64,000 nucleotides of DNA from Sporopachydermia quercuum (lineage: Eukaryota > Ascomycota > Sporopachydermiomycetes > Sporopachydermiales > Sporopachydermiaceae). This document shows, one piece after another, positions 20,393-32,251 of this stretch. The stretch's first letter is position 1. The number at the start of each line of letters is the position of its first letter. A program made the position numbers and the translations under genes. The stretch lies in the NCBI GenBank assembly GCA_001599295.1, contig BCGN01000006.1, positions 992,001-1,056,000 of the forward strand, written 5' to 3'. The notes below the pieces were generated by a model. The model had not been told where the DNA came from and did no database searches. It saw nothing but the letters and a program-made list of their open reading frames with translations.

Positions 20393-23300
20393 ATGCCTCT
20401 TGACTCAGAATCAACTCCTTTACTAGGGACCCCAAAATTAGTAGTAACCGATAACAACAAGACTAGCAATAATGGAGATTCAGACGGTAATCTTAAAAAC
20501 CACAGAACGATCGACCCCCAATCAAATGCGGCAAGCAACCCTAATAAAATGGGCACCTTCTTTGGTGTCTTCGTTCCTACAACATTGAACGTGCTTTCTA
20601 TTCTGATGTTTCTTCGATTTGGATTCATTATAGGCCAAGCAGGAATTCTAGGATCATTAGGTCTTTTGCTTGCCTCTTATGCCCTAGATCTACTGACTAC
20701 ACTTTCCATCTCTGCTATCTCTACCAATGGTACTGTTCGTGGAGGTGGGAATTACTATATGATCAGTAGATCATTGGGCCCAGAATTCGGTGGAAGCATT
20801 GGAATTGTTTTCTATGTCGGACAAGTTTTGAATGCAGGTTTGAACATCGTGGGATTCTGCGATCCGCTATTATCAAGCTTCCCCAATCTTCCTGATTCTC
20901 CTTCGTATCAAATCCTCTACTCTACGCTGGTACTTATAGTCGTAACAGGTATATGTCTTATTGGAACATCAGCAGTTAGTAGATCATCAGTGGTTCTATT
21001 AGCTATTTTATTAATAGCCACTTTATCTATTCCTGTGTCTCTTATGATACCAAGAACTGTTCATCATCCTAGCTATGATCTAGATCATGTAGGCATATCA
21101 TGGGACAACTTCATCAACAACTTATTCCCGAATTTCACGAAACATGCAGCTGGCAGTCAAATAAGCAAACGGGAATCCTTCAGAAATCTATTTGGTATTT
21201 TATTCCCTGCTACTGCCGGAATCTTTGCTGGCGCTTCTATGTCTGGCGATCTCAAGAACCCGTCGAGATCTATTCCTCAAGGTACTTTAAATGGATTGCT
21301 AGTAACATTTATCTGCTACTTTTTAGTTATAGTATTTATGGGAGCTGGAATCCCCAGGGAAATCCTGTACATCGATGTTCAAGTTATTCAGAATGTATCG
21401 TTTTCCCGAGCACTGATTCTAGCTGGAGAGTTCTCCACTTCGTTGTTTTCGGCTATTATGGGTATAGTTGGAGCGGCCAAGCTTCTACAGGCAATTGCTC
21501 GTGATAATATTCTACCAGGGCTGACAGTATTCAGCAAAGGAACGAAAAAGTCTGATGACTCGGTTGAGTCCATACTATTCTCCTATTTACTTACTCAAGT
21601 GACTATCTTCTTTAATATCAATAAGATTGCTACGTTCATTACTATGGCATTTCTTCTAACGTTTTTTGTCACGAATCTTGCTTGTTTCCTACTGAAAATC
21701 TCCAGTGCACCTAATTTCAGACCCTCGTTTGCTTATTTCAACTGGCAAACTGCTTTTACCGCTGGTGTTGGTTGCATCTTTGCTATGTTTGTTGTGGATA
21801 TCTCCGTTACCTGTCTAATGACCATTATCACCATTGGTCTCTTTGTCTTCATTCATTACGTATGCCCTCCCAAACAATGGGGAGACGTTTCCCAAGCTCT
21901 GATTTATCACCAGGTGAGAAAATACCTGCTGTTGTTAAAGCAAGATAATGTGAAGTACTGGCGGCCTCAGATTCTGTTATTGGTAGACAATCCAAGAACT
22001 GCTTGGGGCTTGCTGAAGTTCTGCAACTACTTGAAAAAAGGCGGATTATACATCATAGGCCATGTTGTAGTTGTTCAGAACTTTCAACAGTCATACAGTG
22101 AATTAAAGAAGCAACAACAGTCATGGACTAAGCTTAGAGACGTCAGTGGTATCAAAGCGTTTGTTCAAATAGCTGCTGGAACTGATCTTGCTTGGGGCGT
22201 CAGAAACGTTTACTTGGGCTCAGGTCTTGGAGGAATGAAGCCAAATATAACCGTCCTTGGGTTCTATGAGATGTCTAAGCATAATATTAAAGATGGAGGT
22301 ATTTCATCTGGTAAAAAGAGCTACGATAAAGGTAAAAGTCTACCAACTGATGATTGTAAGCAAGAGGAGACAGTAGGTGTGAGGAAATGGGTTGAAATCG
22401 TTGAGGATTTGCTAGTGATGCGGTCGAATGTGGCTATTGCCAAAGGATTTGAGCATTTAGATCTTCAGCGCGTGGAAGATATGACTTTAGCAGAAACAGA
22501 TGATGGCAAAGGATCGAGGCACAGATACAATAGAAACTATTCTAGCGTTAAAACAGAAGAGCCATTGGTAGATATTGAGAATGCATTACCTATAAACAAA
22601 GATAATACCAGTTCTAGCACTAGTATCAATTTACCCAACTATATTGATTTGTATCCAATTCAGATGTCGGCAGAAGTGATAGACCAAGGAGGAGAAACAA
22701 CTACCATGACAACGAATTTTGATACATACGCATTAATTCTGCAGCTTGGTGCTATTCTGCATACTGTGGAAAAATGGAAGAAAAGTCATAAGCTTCGAGT
22801 GATAGTTTTTGTTGAAACGGAAGAAGAGATAGAGCAAGAGAAAACACGGCTGACATATTTACTAGATAACCTGCGGATTAAGGCAAAAGTATTGGTTTTA
22901 TGTTTCCAGGATGGAAAGTTCAGAACATATAATGCGTTTGTCAAAGGAGAAGGAAAATTAACTCCTCGTATGGAGGAAATTCTGAAGGAAGACAGTTGGT
23001 GGTATGAACTAAAAGAAGCTAGAAGAGCTGGTAGCAGTATTAATGAAGGAACATCAGTTATGACACCATCGAAAGTTATACGAAGAGCATCTACTTCAGG
23101 TTGGAATACGTTCAGTGATTTCGGTCGTATTAGCACTAGGAATGGTGGTAGCAATAACAATAGAAATAACAATGGTAATAATGGCAATAGTATAGATATC
23201 AATGCTAATGTTAGACCAGGTAGATATAGCTATGGTGAATCTAGAGGAGCTTTTTCACTGAGTATGAAAGCTGGAACGCTACCTATAGCTCAAATGAAAG

Positions 23301-24391
23301 ACAACGATGGAGGATATGATAGTGATGGATCAAGTGTGATCAGCTCAGTAGGATCAAGTTTTTCGTTTGCCAGTGAAAGAACAACAACCGGAAGGGAAGC
23401 TGGAGTTAATTCCCAGTATGAAATCAAGGATCTAAGTAGAAATAACAGCAGAACTAAGCTTAGTTCTAACTATGAATATAATACCTCTGTGCATGGAAGC
23501 AATGAACCACACCATGATAACAGGCGAAAAAGTGTCTCTTCTAGTTCTGGATCGTCATTATTGAGTAGTAAAATAGTAAATAGAAGTGGAAGTGGGAATG
23601 GAAATGGAAATGGACTTAGCCGTGGACTTGGAAGCTCCAGTAAGCTGGAGAGATCACACAGTTCAGTGAATTTGAAGAACTGGAAGAAACCGAACTTCAC
23701 ATCGAGAACTATTCCTCCAGCAAGAGTGGTCCCCGATGCTGATGGGTCTAATGTTAGTATTATGTTTGGGGAAACAGATCCTGTTAAGAATAGAAGAGCA
23801 TTTTCTGGAGGACGATCGAAATTAGGAGTGAATTCCGTGGTTGCCCAGCAAGAAAAAGGGCTTCACGATGATTCTGTTGCTTCAATAATATCTATTAAAT
23901 CTCCTAACAGTTTAGCACCTAGCGAAGTGTCATCGGTGAGAAAACTCAAGGAAGCATATCAGACAGAGGGAGCAAACGATCAAAATATAGNTAAGGACTT
24001 CAAAATGGATAGCAGTAGTGATTATGGTAATGATAGTACTAAAAACGCTGATAGTAAAGGTGATGGTGCTGATGGTGATAATGATGATGATAATAATAAT
24101 AATGATAGTAATGATGGTAGTGAGAATGATAGTGATGTGCTTATTGAGGATGAGCTTACATTTAATGACTTACCAGCTAAAGCACAACACATGATTCTCA
24201 ACGAAATAATGACTAATGTATCGTCATCTTCAACTGTCATTTTCTCTACTTTGCCCGCACCACCATTAGGTACACATCTTAGTTATGAGGCATCTTTGGA
24301 TTATGTGAAAACGTTGGATTCATGGTGTGAAGGGTTACCTCCATTATTACTGATAAATTCTCAAACAATTACAGTGACAACAGCTTTATAA
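20393..24391 (+). CDS. VHC1: Vhc1, vacuolar cation-chloride cotransporter
   Basis: A member of the NKCC/KCC (SLC12) family; the Saccharomyces homologue moves K+ and Cl- across the vacuolar membrane. The frame is 1332 codons with ATG at 20393. The membrane domain starts near residue 52 ([20 protein letters not shown]) and contains the conserved [20 protein letters not shown] and [13 protein letters not shown] segment and about 12 hydrophobic helices up to about residue 500. The cytosolic tail begins with [17 protein letters not shown] and [10 protein letters not shown]. It is longer than in Saccharomyces (1120 residues) because of inserted Asn/Ser/Gly/Asp-rich stretches, including an Asp/Asn run around 24062-24125. 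The C-terminus [13 protein letters not shown] matches the family end closely. One N lies near 23991. Confidence 0.95.
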   Translation: MPLDSESTPLLGTPKLVVTDNNKTSNNGDSDGNLKNHRTIDPQSNAASNPNKMGTFFGVFVPTTLNVLSILMFLRFGFIIGQAGILGSLGLLLASYALDLLTTLSISAISTNGTVRGGGNYYMISRSLGPEFGGSIGIVFYVGQVLNAGLNIVGFCDPLLSSFPNLPDSPSYQILYSTLVLIVVTGICLIGTSAVSRSSVVLLAILLIATLSIPVSLMIPRTVHHPSYDLDHVGISWDNFINNLFPNFTKHAAGSQISKRESFRNLFGILFPATAGIFAGASMSGDLKNPSRSIPQGTLNGLLVTFICYFLVIVFMGAGIPREILYIDVQVIQNVSFSRALILAGEFSTSLFSAIMGIVGAAKLLQAIARDNILPGLTVFSKGTKKSDDSVESILFSYLLTQVTIFFNINKIATFITMAFLLTFFVTNLACFLLKISSAPNFRPSFAYFNWQTAFTAGVGCIFAMFVVDISVTCLMTIITIGLFVFIHYVCPPKQWGDVSQALIYHQVRKYLLLLKQDNVKYWRPQILLLVDNPRTAWGLLKFCNYLKKGGLYIIGHVVVVQNFQQSYSELKKQQQSWTKLRDVSGIKAFVQIAAGTDLAWGVRNVYLGSGLGGMKPNITVLGFYEMSKHNIKDGGISSGKKSYDKGKSLPTDDCKQEETVGVRKWVEIVEDLLVMRSNVAIAKGFEHLDLQRVEDMTLAETDDGKGSRHRYNRNYSSVKTEEPLVDIENALPINKDNTSSSTSINLPNYIDLYPIQMSAEVIDQGGETTTMTTNFDTYALILQLGAILHTVEKWKKSHKLRVIVFVETEEEIEQEKTRLTYLLDNLRIKAKVLVLCFQDGKFRTYNAFVKGEGKLTPRMEEILKEDSWWYELKEARRAGSSINEGTSVMTPSKVIRRASTSGWNTFSDFGRISTRNGGSNNNRNNNGNNGNSIDINANVRPGRYSYGESRGAFSLSMKAGTLPIAQMKDNDGGYDSDGSSVISSVGSSFSFASERTTTGREAGVNSQYEIKDLSRNNSRTKLSSNYEYNTSVHGSNEPHHDNRRKSVSSSSGSSLLSSKIVNRSGSGNGNGNGLSRGLGSSSKLERSHSSVNLKNWKKPNFTSRTIPPARVVPDADGSNVSIMFGETDPVKNRRAFSGGRSKLGVNSVVAQQEKGLHDDSVASIISIKSPNSLAPSEVSSVRKLKEAYQTEGANDQNIXKDFKMDSSSDYGNDSTKNADSKGDGADGDNDDDNNNNDSNDGSENDSDVLIEDELTFNDLPAKAQHMILNEIMTNVSSSSTVIFSTLPAPPLGTHLSYEASLDYVKTLDSWCEGLPPLLLINSQTITVTTAL

Positions 24392-25216
24392 GATATCAGA
24401 ATGTGGTTGCCAGTTGATTTTGGTTGAATGCAGTAGATTTTCAACAAATACTTAGGAGATATTCAGCTGAATTTAACAAACTGAATGTCGATCTATTCCA
24501 TTGATCAATAGCATAATGACGCCCAGAATACAGAGATTATGATTACTATCAATAAAATACATTTGTTACATTACATAGCAATGAACTTTTTATATTCATT
24601 GTCATAAAATACAGTCTAGACTGTTGTAATCATGGATTCTTAACTATACCAATATTAATAAAAGAAATAGTACATAGTACGATAATAGAACTAAGATAGT
24701 ACCTAAAGAATTACCAGAGAATAACCAGAGATCTCTGGTAGATCATTGAAAGATGTGATCATATGCCTGAAAGGTGAGCTCACTCTTTATGGAACGTACA
24801 GTTCCATCGCAATAGCTAATATAATAAAACCAGAAAAAAAAAATAATGATATAAGAAATATCTCGCGACAATGGTGAAATAATGAGAAAACAAAAAGTAA
24901 ATGACGACACCAGCAGGACTCGAACCTGCGCGGGAAATCCCAAAAGATTTCAAGTCTTTCGCCTTAACCGCTCGGCCATAGTGCCTTCTATTCTAGAAAA
25001 ATATTCTAAAACTATATAATGAGCAAATTGCAAGATAAGGCCCTGCTGCATAATCGTTGATATTAAATAGGGAATAGGTATTATAATAGTTCTACTATTT
25101 TGAACATGTTTGGTATTATTTATATTATTGAGTGTTTTTCAGATAATTGAAAGTTCGCTATTAGCTTCGGTGCTATAACTATACGTTAAAGTTATTCGGT
25201 TGGTAATAATTAGTTG
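24392..25216. other. Intergenic region with a tRNA gene
   Basis: About 820 bases between VHC1 and MAG1. Apart from the minus-strand serine tRNA at 24905-24985 I see only AT-rich sequence. Confidence 0.6.
24905..24985 (-). tRNA. tRNA-Ser(UGA)
   Basis: Read on the minus strand, the 81-nt sequence starts GGCACTATGG and ends with TGGTGTC plus a G discriminator. The seven-base acceptor stem pairs, allowing G-U. The D-arm carries GAGCGGTTAAGGC, the anticodon loop is CTTGAAA with anticodon TGA at 24950-24952, and a long variable arm typical of serine tRNAs follows. The T-arm has GGTTCGAGTCC. There is no intron. It decodes UCA. Confidence 0.96.
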
Positions 25217-26413
25217 ATGATTCTAACTCGTTGTACTGGAACAGGATATTCTAGTGTTATAAATCTAAGTAGACAAAAGCTTCAGATCATGTCAATTGCC
25301 AGGATAACTCGAGCAACGGCGAGAAAAAGATTCTTTCAAGGAGATTCTAGTGAGAGGAAAGCAGAAATTAATAATACTTCTGAATCTCTTGTTGATTTGG
25401 ATGTGAAGGGTGATGGAGTGTCAATAATTGCTGCTACTACTAGTACAACTGGTGTTACGATTACAAATAATGGTGATGACAAGAACAGCAAAAAGAAGAG
25501 GAGAACCGCAGGAGGGAAAAACATGAGAAGGAAGTCGAAAATAGTAATAAAAGAAGTGGAATCGAACGGTGAACTGGATCATATTCTCTCCGATAAATTT
25601 GAGAAGTTATATGCACCGGAGTTTGTTACTGGTCTGAAATATGTTATAAACAAAGATCCAACGCTTATTCCAAATGCTAATAAGCTTACAACGACACAGT
25701 TTACTAAAGAATATATCGATACACCAGGGAACCATTATAATGGAGATAGTAGTTTTTACTTTGAAAAACTATGTACTGGTATAATTTCACAACAAGTAAG
25801 TATAGCTGCCGCTAGATCTATCAAGAACAAGTTCGTGGGCCTTTTTGATTTGCCCACGGGTTTTCCTACTCCGAAGATGGTACTTGATACAAGTAATGAA
25901 GAATTGAGAACGGCGGGATTATCAGCCAGAAAGGCAGAATATGTGAAATCTCTGGCATCGGCATTTGAAGATGGAAGTTTAAATCATGATCTGTTTTCTA
26001 AAGAATCCAATGAAGTAATTGAAAGAGAGCTTGTGAAAGTGAAAGGTCTAGGTATATGGTCTTCTGATATGTTCCTAGTCTTTTGTTTGAGAAGATTNGA
26101 TATTTTTGCACCTGGAGATTTAGGAATTGCTCGTGGGATGTCGATTTATGTTTCTACGAGGCCGCATTTACTTCAAGCTGCAAAGGAGTATGAGAAGAAA
26201 AGGCTCGAGGAAGAGGCACTGAATCCTACTGGAAAGAAAATGAAGTCAAAGTCGTTGTCTCCTATCAAAAAAAATAACAGGAAATGGACACCTATTGATG
26301 CNACACTTATGGAGCATATTGCTGATGGATTTTCTCCATACAGGTCAATATTCATGTTTTTAATGTGGAATATTGCTTCAACAGGTTTAGAAGTGTTAGA
26401 AGGAAAAGCATAA
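25217..26413 (+). CDS. MAG1: Mag1, 3-methyladenine DNA glycosylase
   Basis: Removes alkylated bases such as 3-methyladenine at the first step of base-excision repair. The C-terminal two thirds is a HhH-GPD (AlkA-type) domain: GIISQQVSIAAARSIKNKF, LSARKAEYVKSLASAF, the hairpin ELVKVKGLGIWSSDMF and the catalytic Asp in FAPGDLGIARGM. The tail WTPID..FSPYRSIFMFLMW is typical of yeast Mag1. The protein is 398 residues from ATG 25217, against 296 in Saccharomyces, because of a basic N-terminal extension with NSKKKRRTAGGKNMRRKSK, a likely nuclear signal. A second in-frame ATG at 25289 (MSIARITRATARKRF) is also a plausible start. The first 24 residues have no acidic residue. Two codons contain N. Confidence 0.93.
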   Translation: MILTRCTGTGYSSVINLSRQKLQIMSIARITRATARKRFFQGDSSERKAEINNTSESLVDLDVKGDGVSIIAATTSTTGVTITNNGDDKNSKKKRRTAGGKNMRRKSKIVIKEVESNGELDHILSDKFEKLYAPEFVTGLKYVINKDPTLIPNANKLTTTQFTKEYIDTPGNHYNGDSSFYFEKLCTGIISQQVSIAAARSIKNKFVGLFDLPTGFPTPKMVLDTSNEELRTAGLSARKAEYVKSLASAFEDGSLNHDLFSKESNEVIERELVKVKGLGIWSSDMFLVFCLRRXDIFAPGDLGIARGMSIYVSTRPHLLQAAKEYEKKRLEEEALNPTGKKMKSKSLSPIKKNNRKWTPIDXTLMEHIADGFSPYRSIFMFLMWNIASTGLEVLEGKA

Positions 26414-26980
26414 TGGATGCAGTTGGGTAAAGACTATAAGGTTAACTTGGTATCAGCTGTTTATGGTTATCTAGAATTGTATTTAGACCACTTCGAGGCC
26501 TAACCAACTTTCAATTAACCTTTCTATAATAGTTACGATAGTAATAGTACTTCCATTTATCCATACTTTTCATTTCTCATTCCTCGTTACCCCGGACTTT
26601 GACCCACATATCAGACCCTCATTTCTCCTTTCTCCCATTGAAGACCCTCNTTGTATAATCCAAAAAGTNTCTCATCACTTGTCATCAATTGTAGATTACG
26701 TAATCTAAAATAGTACATNGTAGTCTTCAGATTTATCCACTCAACAGGGTAACCTTTTAGTTCAGAGCCAATCATCCACTGGGATTTTTCTTATTGTAAT
26801 AAGCGAAACGCTTAACATTTGATGTAACAGATAGTAAACAGAGGTAGGATGAGGATGTATCATCACCAATATTACGATACNACGATACAAAAATATAAAA
26901 TAAAGCATTGATTCTGTTATTAGTTGCGATCACNAACCTGAACAGATTACAGAACATTTATTTGACGATAATACAGCAAG
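26414..26980. other. Intergenic region between MAG1 and the NDUFA12 gene
   Basis: About 570 bases holding the promoter of the complex I gene. It has the densest scatter of isolated N bases in the window (five or so between 26650 and 26935). No other feature seen. Confidence 0.5.
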
Positions 26981-27668
26981 ATGTCTGTCTCATTATGGCG
27001 TACAGTGAGAAATGCCTATAAGTCAGGTCTTAAAAGATACGCATGGCAAATTGCATCTTTAGGTGATGCTAAAGCTGGAAGGTAAGCAATGATGATATTT
27101 AATTGAGAAACTAGGGAGAATCCGCTTGTATGGGCGTAGAATTGGACACTAACAGACTTTCTAGACTTGTTGGAACCGATGTAAGTTGAACTCCTGAGGT
27201 AGTAGCGTAGATAGTGAGAAAGCTGACTCTGTGATGAGTATAGCATGAATAAACGTAATAAGATTTGTTTTCAGCAGTTCAGCATTTGGAAATAAGCAGC
27301 ACAGGACAATGTATTTATATTCATGTGGTGAAACAGCAAGATACTAACGAAAAAATATTCAGGATTACGGCAATAAATTCTATGAAACCGACGATCCGGT
27401 TGAAATCCATTTGAGAACACGTTGGGTTGAATATCAAACTTGGGGATGGGACATTTCACAAGTTGAGCCAGGTTGGCATTATTGGTTAGGATATGGTACA
27501 AACACACCACCTAACCAGTTGAAACCTGAAGAAAAGTCTGTGAGAGCTTATCCTACACCTGCAGTTCACGACGTGAATTACACTGGTACCAGAGGTGCTT
27601 ACAAACCATATAACACAGCTCGGCCGAAGTTTTCTTCTTGGACTCCGGAAGTGAAAGAGAGAGTTTGA
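26981..27668 (+). CDS. NDUFA12: NDUFA12-type accessory subunit of respiratory complex I (three exons)
   Basis: A supernumerary subunit of mitochondrial NADH:ubiquinone oxidoreductase (human NDUFA12, Yarrowia N7BM). Exons are 26981-27081, 27165-27180 and 27363-27668, giving 140 residues; human NDUFA12 has 145. Intron 1 (83 nt) has donor GTAAGC and branch ACTAAC; intron 2 (182 nt) has donor GTAAGT, branch TACTAAC (27342-27348) and acceptor TTCAG. The middle exon is only 16 nt and encodes the conserved LVGTD junction. Joined, the protein reads GDAKAGRLVGTDDYGNKFYE, then LRTRWVEYQTWGWD, PGWHYWLGYGTNTPP and YKPYNTARPKFSSWTPEV, all family hallmarks. The gene shows that this yeast keeps complex I. 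Exon 3 alone would miss the N-terminal third. Confidence 0.93.
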
Positions 27669-28685
27669 TTAGGAGAATATTATCAGAAAGAAGGAATTAT
27701 GGGGGAAAAGAAGTATGGAAAGAGTTTAGCATATAGATGTTTCGGAGATGTTTGTCTATGGGAGATTTGTAGTGGAACGCATTTGAGTAACAATGAAAGT
27801 AGTTGTGCCTGCTTGTTTACTTGTTGGTTCTAACTACATGTCTATTTACGTTTTTGGTTTTAGTTTCAGCATTTAGGTCAACTACCAGTATTGAACCAAT
27901 ATTTTCACTGATTTACACTATTTTACAATGTCGAGCTATCATTTAGGTTCGTAATTGTCTGAACATGATACAACGGATAGAATGGTCGTGTGTTCTTGAA
28001 TATTTTCACTTGCATCTCTGGGAATTACTATGACTATATTAAGAAGTCTACTTCATGGTTCATTAAGATGGGGTAATTTTATATTGTTTATGCTATGATA
28101 TTGTGTGTATTTGTTCATAAATGTATGGTGTTTTGTATTTTAGAAGAAGGATGAGTATGCTATGTTTGTATGTAGTTTGATGATGAAAGTCAGAATGCCG
28201 AACAAACTATATATGCAACTGTATGGTGATATACTCCATGTGGATTCCAAGGTGAAATTCTGGTAATGGTGCTGAATCCTTTGACATGTTTATTAGTAAG
28301 AAGAAAAGTCTGTTAAAAAGCAAGTTGTGCATATTACTGGTTCACATTATGCAGCCATTCAGTAGAGTCCTGACGAGAATTTACATTATTCATGATTATT
28401 TGTTTTATTCTGAATAAATAAAACATTATAATTGCATTTTGAAATACATTACACATATATACAATTGAGAGATGAATATACTGTATAAACTCTATCATTA
28501 CTGCTCTCACAGATCACCAGCAATATCTACCAGCCAAAAACTAGGTCATCATATCATTTATGTACAAAAGAAATATAAAATAAAAGAGAATTTAGTCATA
28601 ACGATATATAAAAACCATTGTGACAAAAATATTCACCAAATGGTCTCAATTTGACCATATTTCTTCGTCTTTTTTTTTTTCTTAA
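27669..28685. other. Convergent 3' region between NDUFA12 and DYS1
   Basis: About 1 kb between converging genes. A T-run on the plus strand at about 28668-28680 lies just after the DYS1 stop, so the DYS1 transcript would carry an A-rich stretch there. A 60-codon frame (28472-28654) is unsupported. Confidence 0.5.
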
Positions 28686-29813
28686 CTATTCGAATGCAAA
28701 TGTTGCAGCAACGATCAAAGGAAGTACAAGTGTGACATCAGAATAAACCTTTACAGACTTGGCATCGGATTTGATCTTACCCCATGAAACAGCTTCATCA
28801 GGTCTCGCGCCTGAATCACTACCATCAAATTCTTGACCAGTGTTAATATATACAGCGTAGTCGGCACCATTTCTCATTAAACAAGCATTGGCAATATGAT
28901 GCTTGATGATACCACCACCTAAGATAAGCATACCAGCTTGGAAAGCATTCAATGACATTGAGTTGATTTTACGAATGTCAGCAACAATATCAACTCTCAA
29001 TTGCTTTGGTGATGATTTGAAAGTATGGAAGAAAAGCATGTCACCAATAGAGCCATCAGTTAAAGCAGGGCAGAAAATAGGAATATCATTCTTATATGCC
29101 CAATATAGAACAGACTCTTCATTATCGATTTCTTTACCTATTCTTCTGATAAACTTGGATGGTGTCCACCAACCCTCCGATTGAGGACCGTAGTCTTCCC
29201 CTTCAGACTTAATAGCTTCCTCTTGTTCCTCTAACATCTTATCAAGAATAGGTACCATCCACTCTTCAAATTTACAGTAATTCTCATTAGGGACAAGCAA
29301 ATTACCAATTCTATTCATACCTTCTTCCCGAAGTTTAGCACCAGGCAAGCTGAATTCTCCCATATACGTTGGAGCTAAACATTTGATGATATCTTCTTCA
29401 ATGCCTCCCCCAGTTGTAACAATAGCACTAACCATTTTATTCTTAACGAGAAACTTCAAAGAATTCCTCACTCCGGAGGAAATTAAATTTGAAGTATAAC
29501 CTAGGAAAATAGTGGCTTTTTGGACTCCGTTTTCATCAAATTCTCCATTTCTTTCATGTTCTTCTAAATCATCTCTATGTTTACCTCTCCAACTTCTCAT
29601 ATCGTTGATTATATCACAAGCTTTGCCTAAATTTGATGCTTGAAAGCCCATAATTTTCATGCTTTCCACTAAATCTTTCGCTCGCATGTTTCTGCTATTG
29701 GGATTTTCATAATTGATACCATCGACTTTAACAGCATCTTCAGGCACTGGCAGTGAAGCTTTCAGAACAGCATCTGCTGATAAATCTGGTAAGTAATCCT
29801 TTTGTCCTGACAT
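28686..29813 (-). CDS. DYS1: Deoxyhypusine synthase
   Basis: Transfers the aminobutyl group of spermidine to a lysine of translation factor eIF5A, with NAD, the first step of hypusine formation. The protein is 375 residues (Saccharomyces 387). I place the start at ATG 29811-29813 ([11 protein letters not shown]); the frame is open two codons further only through GTG. Family segments are [58 protein letters not shown] and [20 protein letters not shown]. The active-site lysine is in [14 protein letters not shown] (about K346). The sequence is complete, and the gene is essential in Saccharomyces. Confidence 0.97.
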   Translation of the reverse strand: MSGQKDYLPDLSADAVLKASLPVPEDAVKVDGINYENPNSRNMRAKDLVESMKIMGFQASNLGKACDIINDMRSWRGKHRDDLEEHERNGEFDENGVQKATIFLGYTSNLISSGVRNSLKFLVKNKMVSAIVTTGGGIEEDIIKCLAPTYMGEFSLPGAKLREEGMNRIGNLLVPNENYCKFEEWMVPILDKMLEEQEEAIKSEGEDYGPQSEGWWTPSKFIRRIGKEIDNEESVLYWAYKNDIPIFCPALTDGSIGDMLFFHTFKSSPKQLRVDIVADIRKINSMSLNAFQAGMLILGGGIIKHHIANACLMRNGADYAVYINTGQEFDGSDSGARPDEAVSWGKIKSDAKSVKVYSDVTLVLPLIVAATFAFE

Positions 29814-30775
29814 CTTCACTATGCTTAATTAATACTGCTGGCTTATCTTTATGATTTAGTCTCCAATTCTTAGAGGAAAAATTAAATCCTAACCGGATAC
29901 ATGTATTCTGGCTTTAAATAGGTAAATTTTTATACTTATTAAAGCAGTAACTACTATTTCTTCAGCTATATTCCTTATCTATCAATATCACAAGCATATA
30001 ATAAGTTATCAGTTACTAAGTAAATAATTGATCCACAATATTTCAGTTTGTGTGTAAGAAGGAGCACTATAAAACTTTCATATGAAGAAAACTTTTTATT
30101 GGGAAGAACAATGAGCCTAAATGGGTAAAAGGCGGTTATATGGAAGATATGCAATGATATGCAACGAGAATGCAGGTATTTTGTGGTGTTTGTATATGTC
30201 AGAGAGCAAAGGGAAAAAGTAGGAGAATGCGTTTTATTGGTATGTTTAGTAGTATCTTGGTACGTAGAGAACAATGAGACCACAATGAGAGTTTGCTGCG
30301 AAAAGAATATCTGACTAGATGTCTGAAAATGGAGTGCCTTCTTAGAATTTATTCTCTAGGAGATGCTTGAATAGCAGCTAGCTCGGGCTCCCTAACTAAG
30401 AGGGTTAATTGGAGAATTATGCAGCTAACTTGGGCACATATATTGCAGGGATAAATCATAAGCTATTATTCTACCTAAATAGCATGAATCAATTCCCTTC
30501 TTTTTTCCTTTTGATTTGCTACCTCTCAACACTGTTACAGCGAAAGCACTTAGTTTTCTACTAACTATTATGGCTACTATATTACGGCATAGATTGCAGA
30601 GTATGCATCCATACGCATCTGTATGCAATCAACTATTTACAAAACGTACTCACATGTACACGATAATCCTTACTGAATTCTTCAATGCTACTGGTACAAT
30701 TGATAAAAGATTAAAAGATATACTATAATACATGATACTACATACAGCTGATATCTCAGATCCACAGATAAATCA
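29814..30775. other. Intergenic region between DYS1 and the P450 gene
   Basis: About 960 bases holding the DYS1 promoter and the P450 3' flank. Three short frames (29975-30283, 30425-30628, 30516-30728) overlap one another and are unsupported. Confidence 0.5.
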
Positions 30776-32251
30776 TCAAATTCTCGTAAATTTGATGACG
30801 GTCCTATTNCCAGCAGGATGTGTTGTATACTTGTCAACTGGTTGCATTTCAGCCCCATAATCAATTCCAGTAACAAGATCTGTCTGGTATCTTGAGTAAA
30901 TAGCAGCAGTTAGTAATTTCATCTCCTCAGTTGCCAAATGAACACCAAGACACATTCTGACTCCAGCTCCAAAAGGGATCATGTGCTTGTTCATAAGTTT
31001 AAGTTGATCTGGTGTTGCTTCAAGCCATCTGTCAGGATTAAACTTCTCTGGTTCAGGAAATGCTACTGGATTCTTATGTAAAGTGTATGGCTGCATCGAG
31101 ATAAGAGTTCCCCCTGGGATGAGAAATTGTGAGACTTGTTTTGATCCTCTCCAAACAAGTCCTTTTGGAGGTACAACTCTTGGCTCAGACCCTGGAATTG
31201 CTGCATATACTCTCAATATTTCATTGAGAACACTATCAAGGTAAGNCAAGGTATCAACGTCTTTGTAGGCAGGAGCAACAGAAAAATCATTAGCTTCAGG
31301 TTTACCATATTTCTCCAATAGTTCATTTCTCAACTTTTCTTGAACATCTTTCCTTGTTGAGAGAACATAGGTTAGGTATGCCATAGTAATACCAGTTGTT
31401 TGATGCCCAGCAGCTATATGATCACCCATTTCAGCAGCAGCATTATCTCCTTTAATTCCATTATCTCTGAGGATTTGAACGATCGAACCAGGTTCAAATT
31501 TAGATGAATAATATCCGTCTTTAATAAACTGCTGTGCTTTAGCTGATTCAATGATAGTTTCATTATCTTTAGCATACGAGCTCCATTCTGGCATCCAAGT
31601 AGTGAAGAACCACATGGCAGTTTGAATCCTGAAAGAGTCAATCAATCTTCTCTGCTTGGGATCCTCCAACATTCTAGAAGCAGATGATTCTCCAAATGAA
31701 TATCTAGTGACGACATCCATTGCCATTGCTTGGAATATATCATAAACATCAAGAGGTTCATTCTTTCTTTCTGAGTCATCTAAATGTCTTACTGTAAGGG
31801 CAACTTTGTCTTTAACCATTTTCTCATTTTCAGGTGCTGAAACAGAGGATTTGGAATAATGCTTTGACAAGATCTTTCTTCTTTTGCTGTGGGCATCTTT
31901 CTTCAAAGATGCAAATGTGTTGATTTGACCAAACATACCAAACTGACCATAAAACTGTGCTTTATCGAAATTTCCAATGTAAATGTCTTTCAAATAAGTA
32001 TGATCAGATATTGATATTTCACTTGGTCCAATACGGACAATAGTACCATACTTTGCATGCAAGTAGTCAATTAGTTCGTTTCTTTGTTCAGACCACGTTT
32101 TGTATAAAATATAATATTTTGATAATGCTGCAAGTTTAGGTCCAGGGACTTTTGCTAAAGGATGAAAGTATAAAGGATAAATGATGAACTGATAAACAAT
32201 AGCTCCTGCTATTGCCAGTACAGCAAGAATTTGAATTGGTGTCAAGCTCAT
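30776..32251 (-). CDS. Cytochrome P450 monooxygenase, filamentous-fungus-like
   Basis: A complete 491-residue microsomal P450. Residues 5-28 form a membrane anchor (IQILAVLAIAGAIVYQFIIY), followed by the proline-rich hinge FHPLAKVPGPKLAALS. The I-helix oxygen-activation motif is HIAAGHQTTGITM, the K-helix ExxR is LNEILRVYAAIPG, the PERF-like motif is FNPDRWLE, and the haem loop is PFGAGVRMCLGVHLA with the axial cysteine. It is not one of the usual yeast P450s (Erg11, Erg5, Dit2, or the CYP52 alkane hydroxylases) as far as I can tell. The hinge and general style recall the filamentous-fungal secondary-metabolism or detoxification P450s. Substrate unknown. No partner biosynthetic gene is next to it, so a stand-alone detoxification role is possible. 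Two codons contain N. Confidence 0.93.
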   Translation of the reverse strand: MSLTPIQILAVLAIAGAIVYQFIIYPLYFHPLAKVPGPKLAALSKYYILYKTWSEQRNELIDYLHAKYGTIVRIGPSEISISDHTYLKDIYIGNFDKAQFYGQFGMFGQINTFASLKKDAHSKRRKILSKHYSKSSVSAPENEKMVKDKVALTVRHLDDSERKNEPLDVYDIFQAMAMDVVTRYSFGESSASRMLEDPKQRRLIDSFRIQTAMWFFTTWMPEWSSYAKDNETIIESAKAQQFIKDGYYSSKFEPGSIVQILRDNGIKGDNAAAEMGDHIAAGHQTTGITMAYLTYVLSTRKDVQEKLRNELLEKYGKPEANDFSVAPAYKDVDTLXYLDSVLNEILRVYAAIPGSEPRVVPPKGLVWRGSKQVSQFLIPGGTLISMQPYTLHKNPVAFPEPEKFNPDRWLEATPDQLKLMNKHMIPFGAGVRMCLGVHLATEEMKLLTAAIYSRYQTDLVTGIDYGAEMQPVDKYTTHPAXNRTVIKFTRI

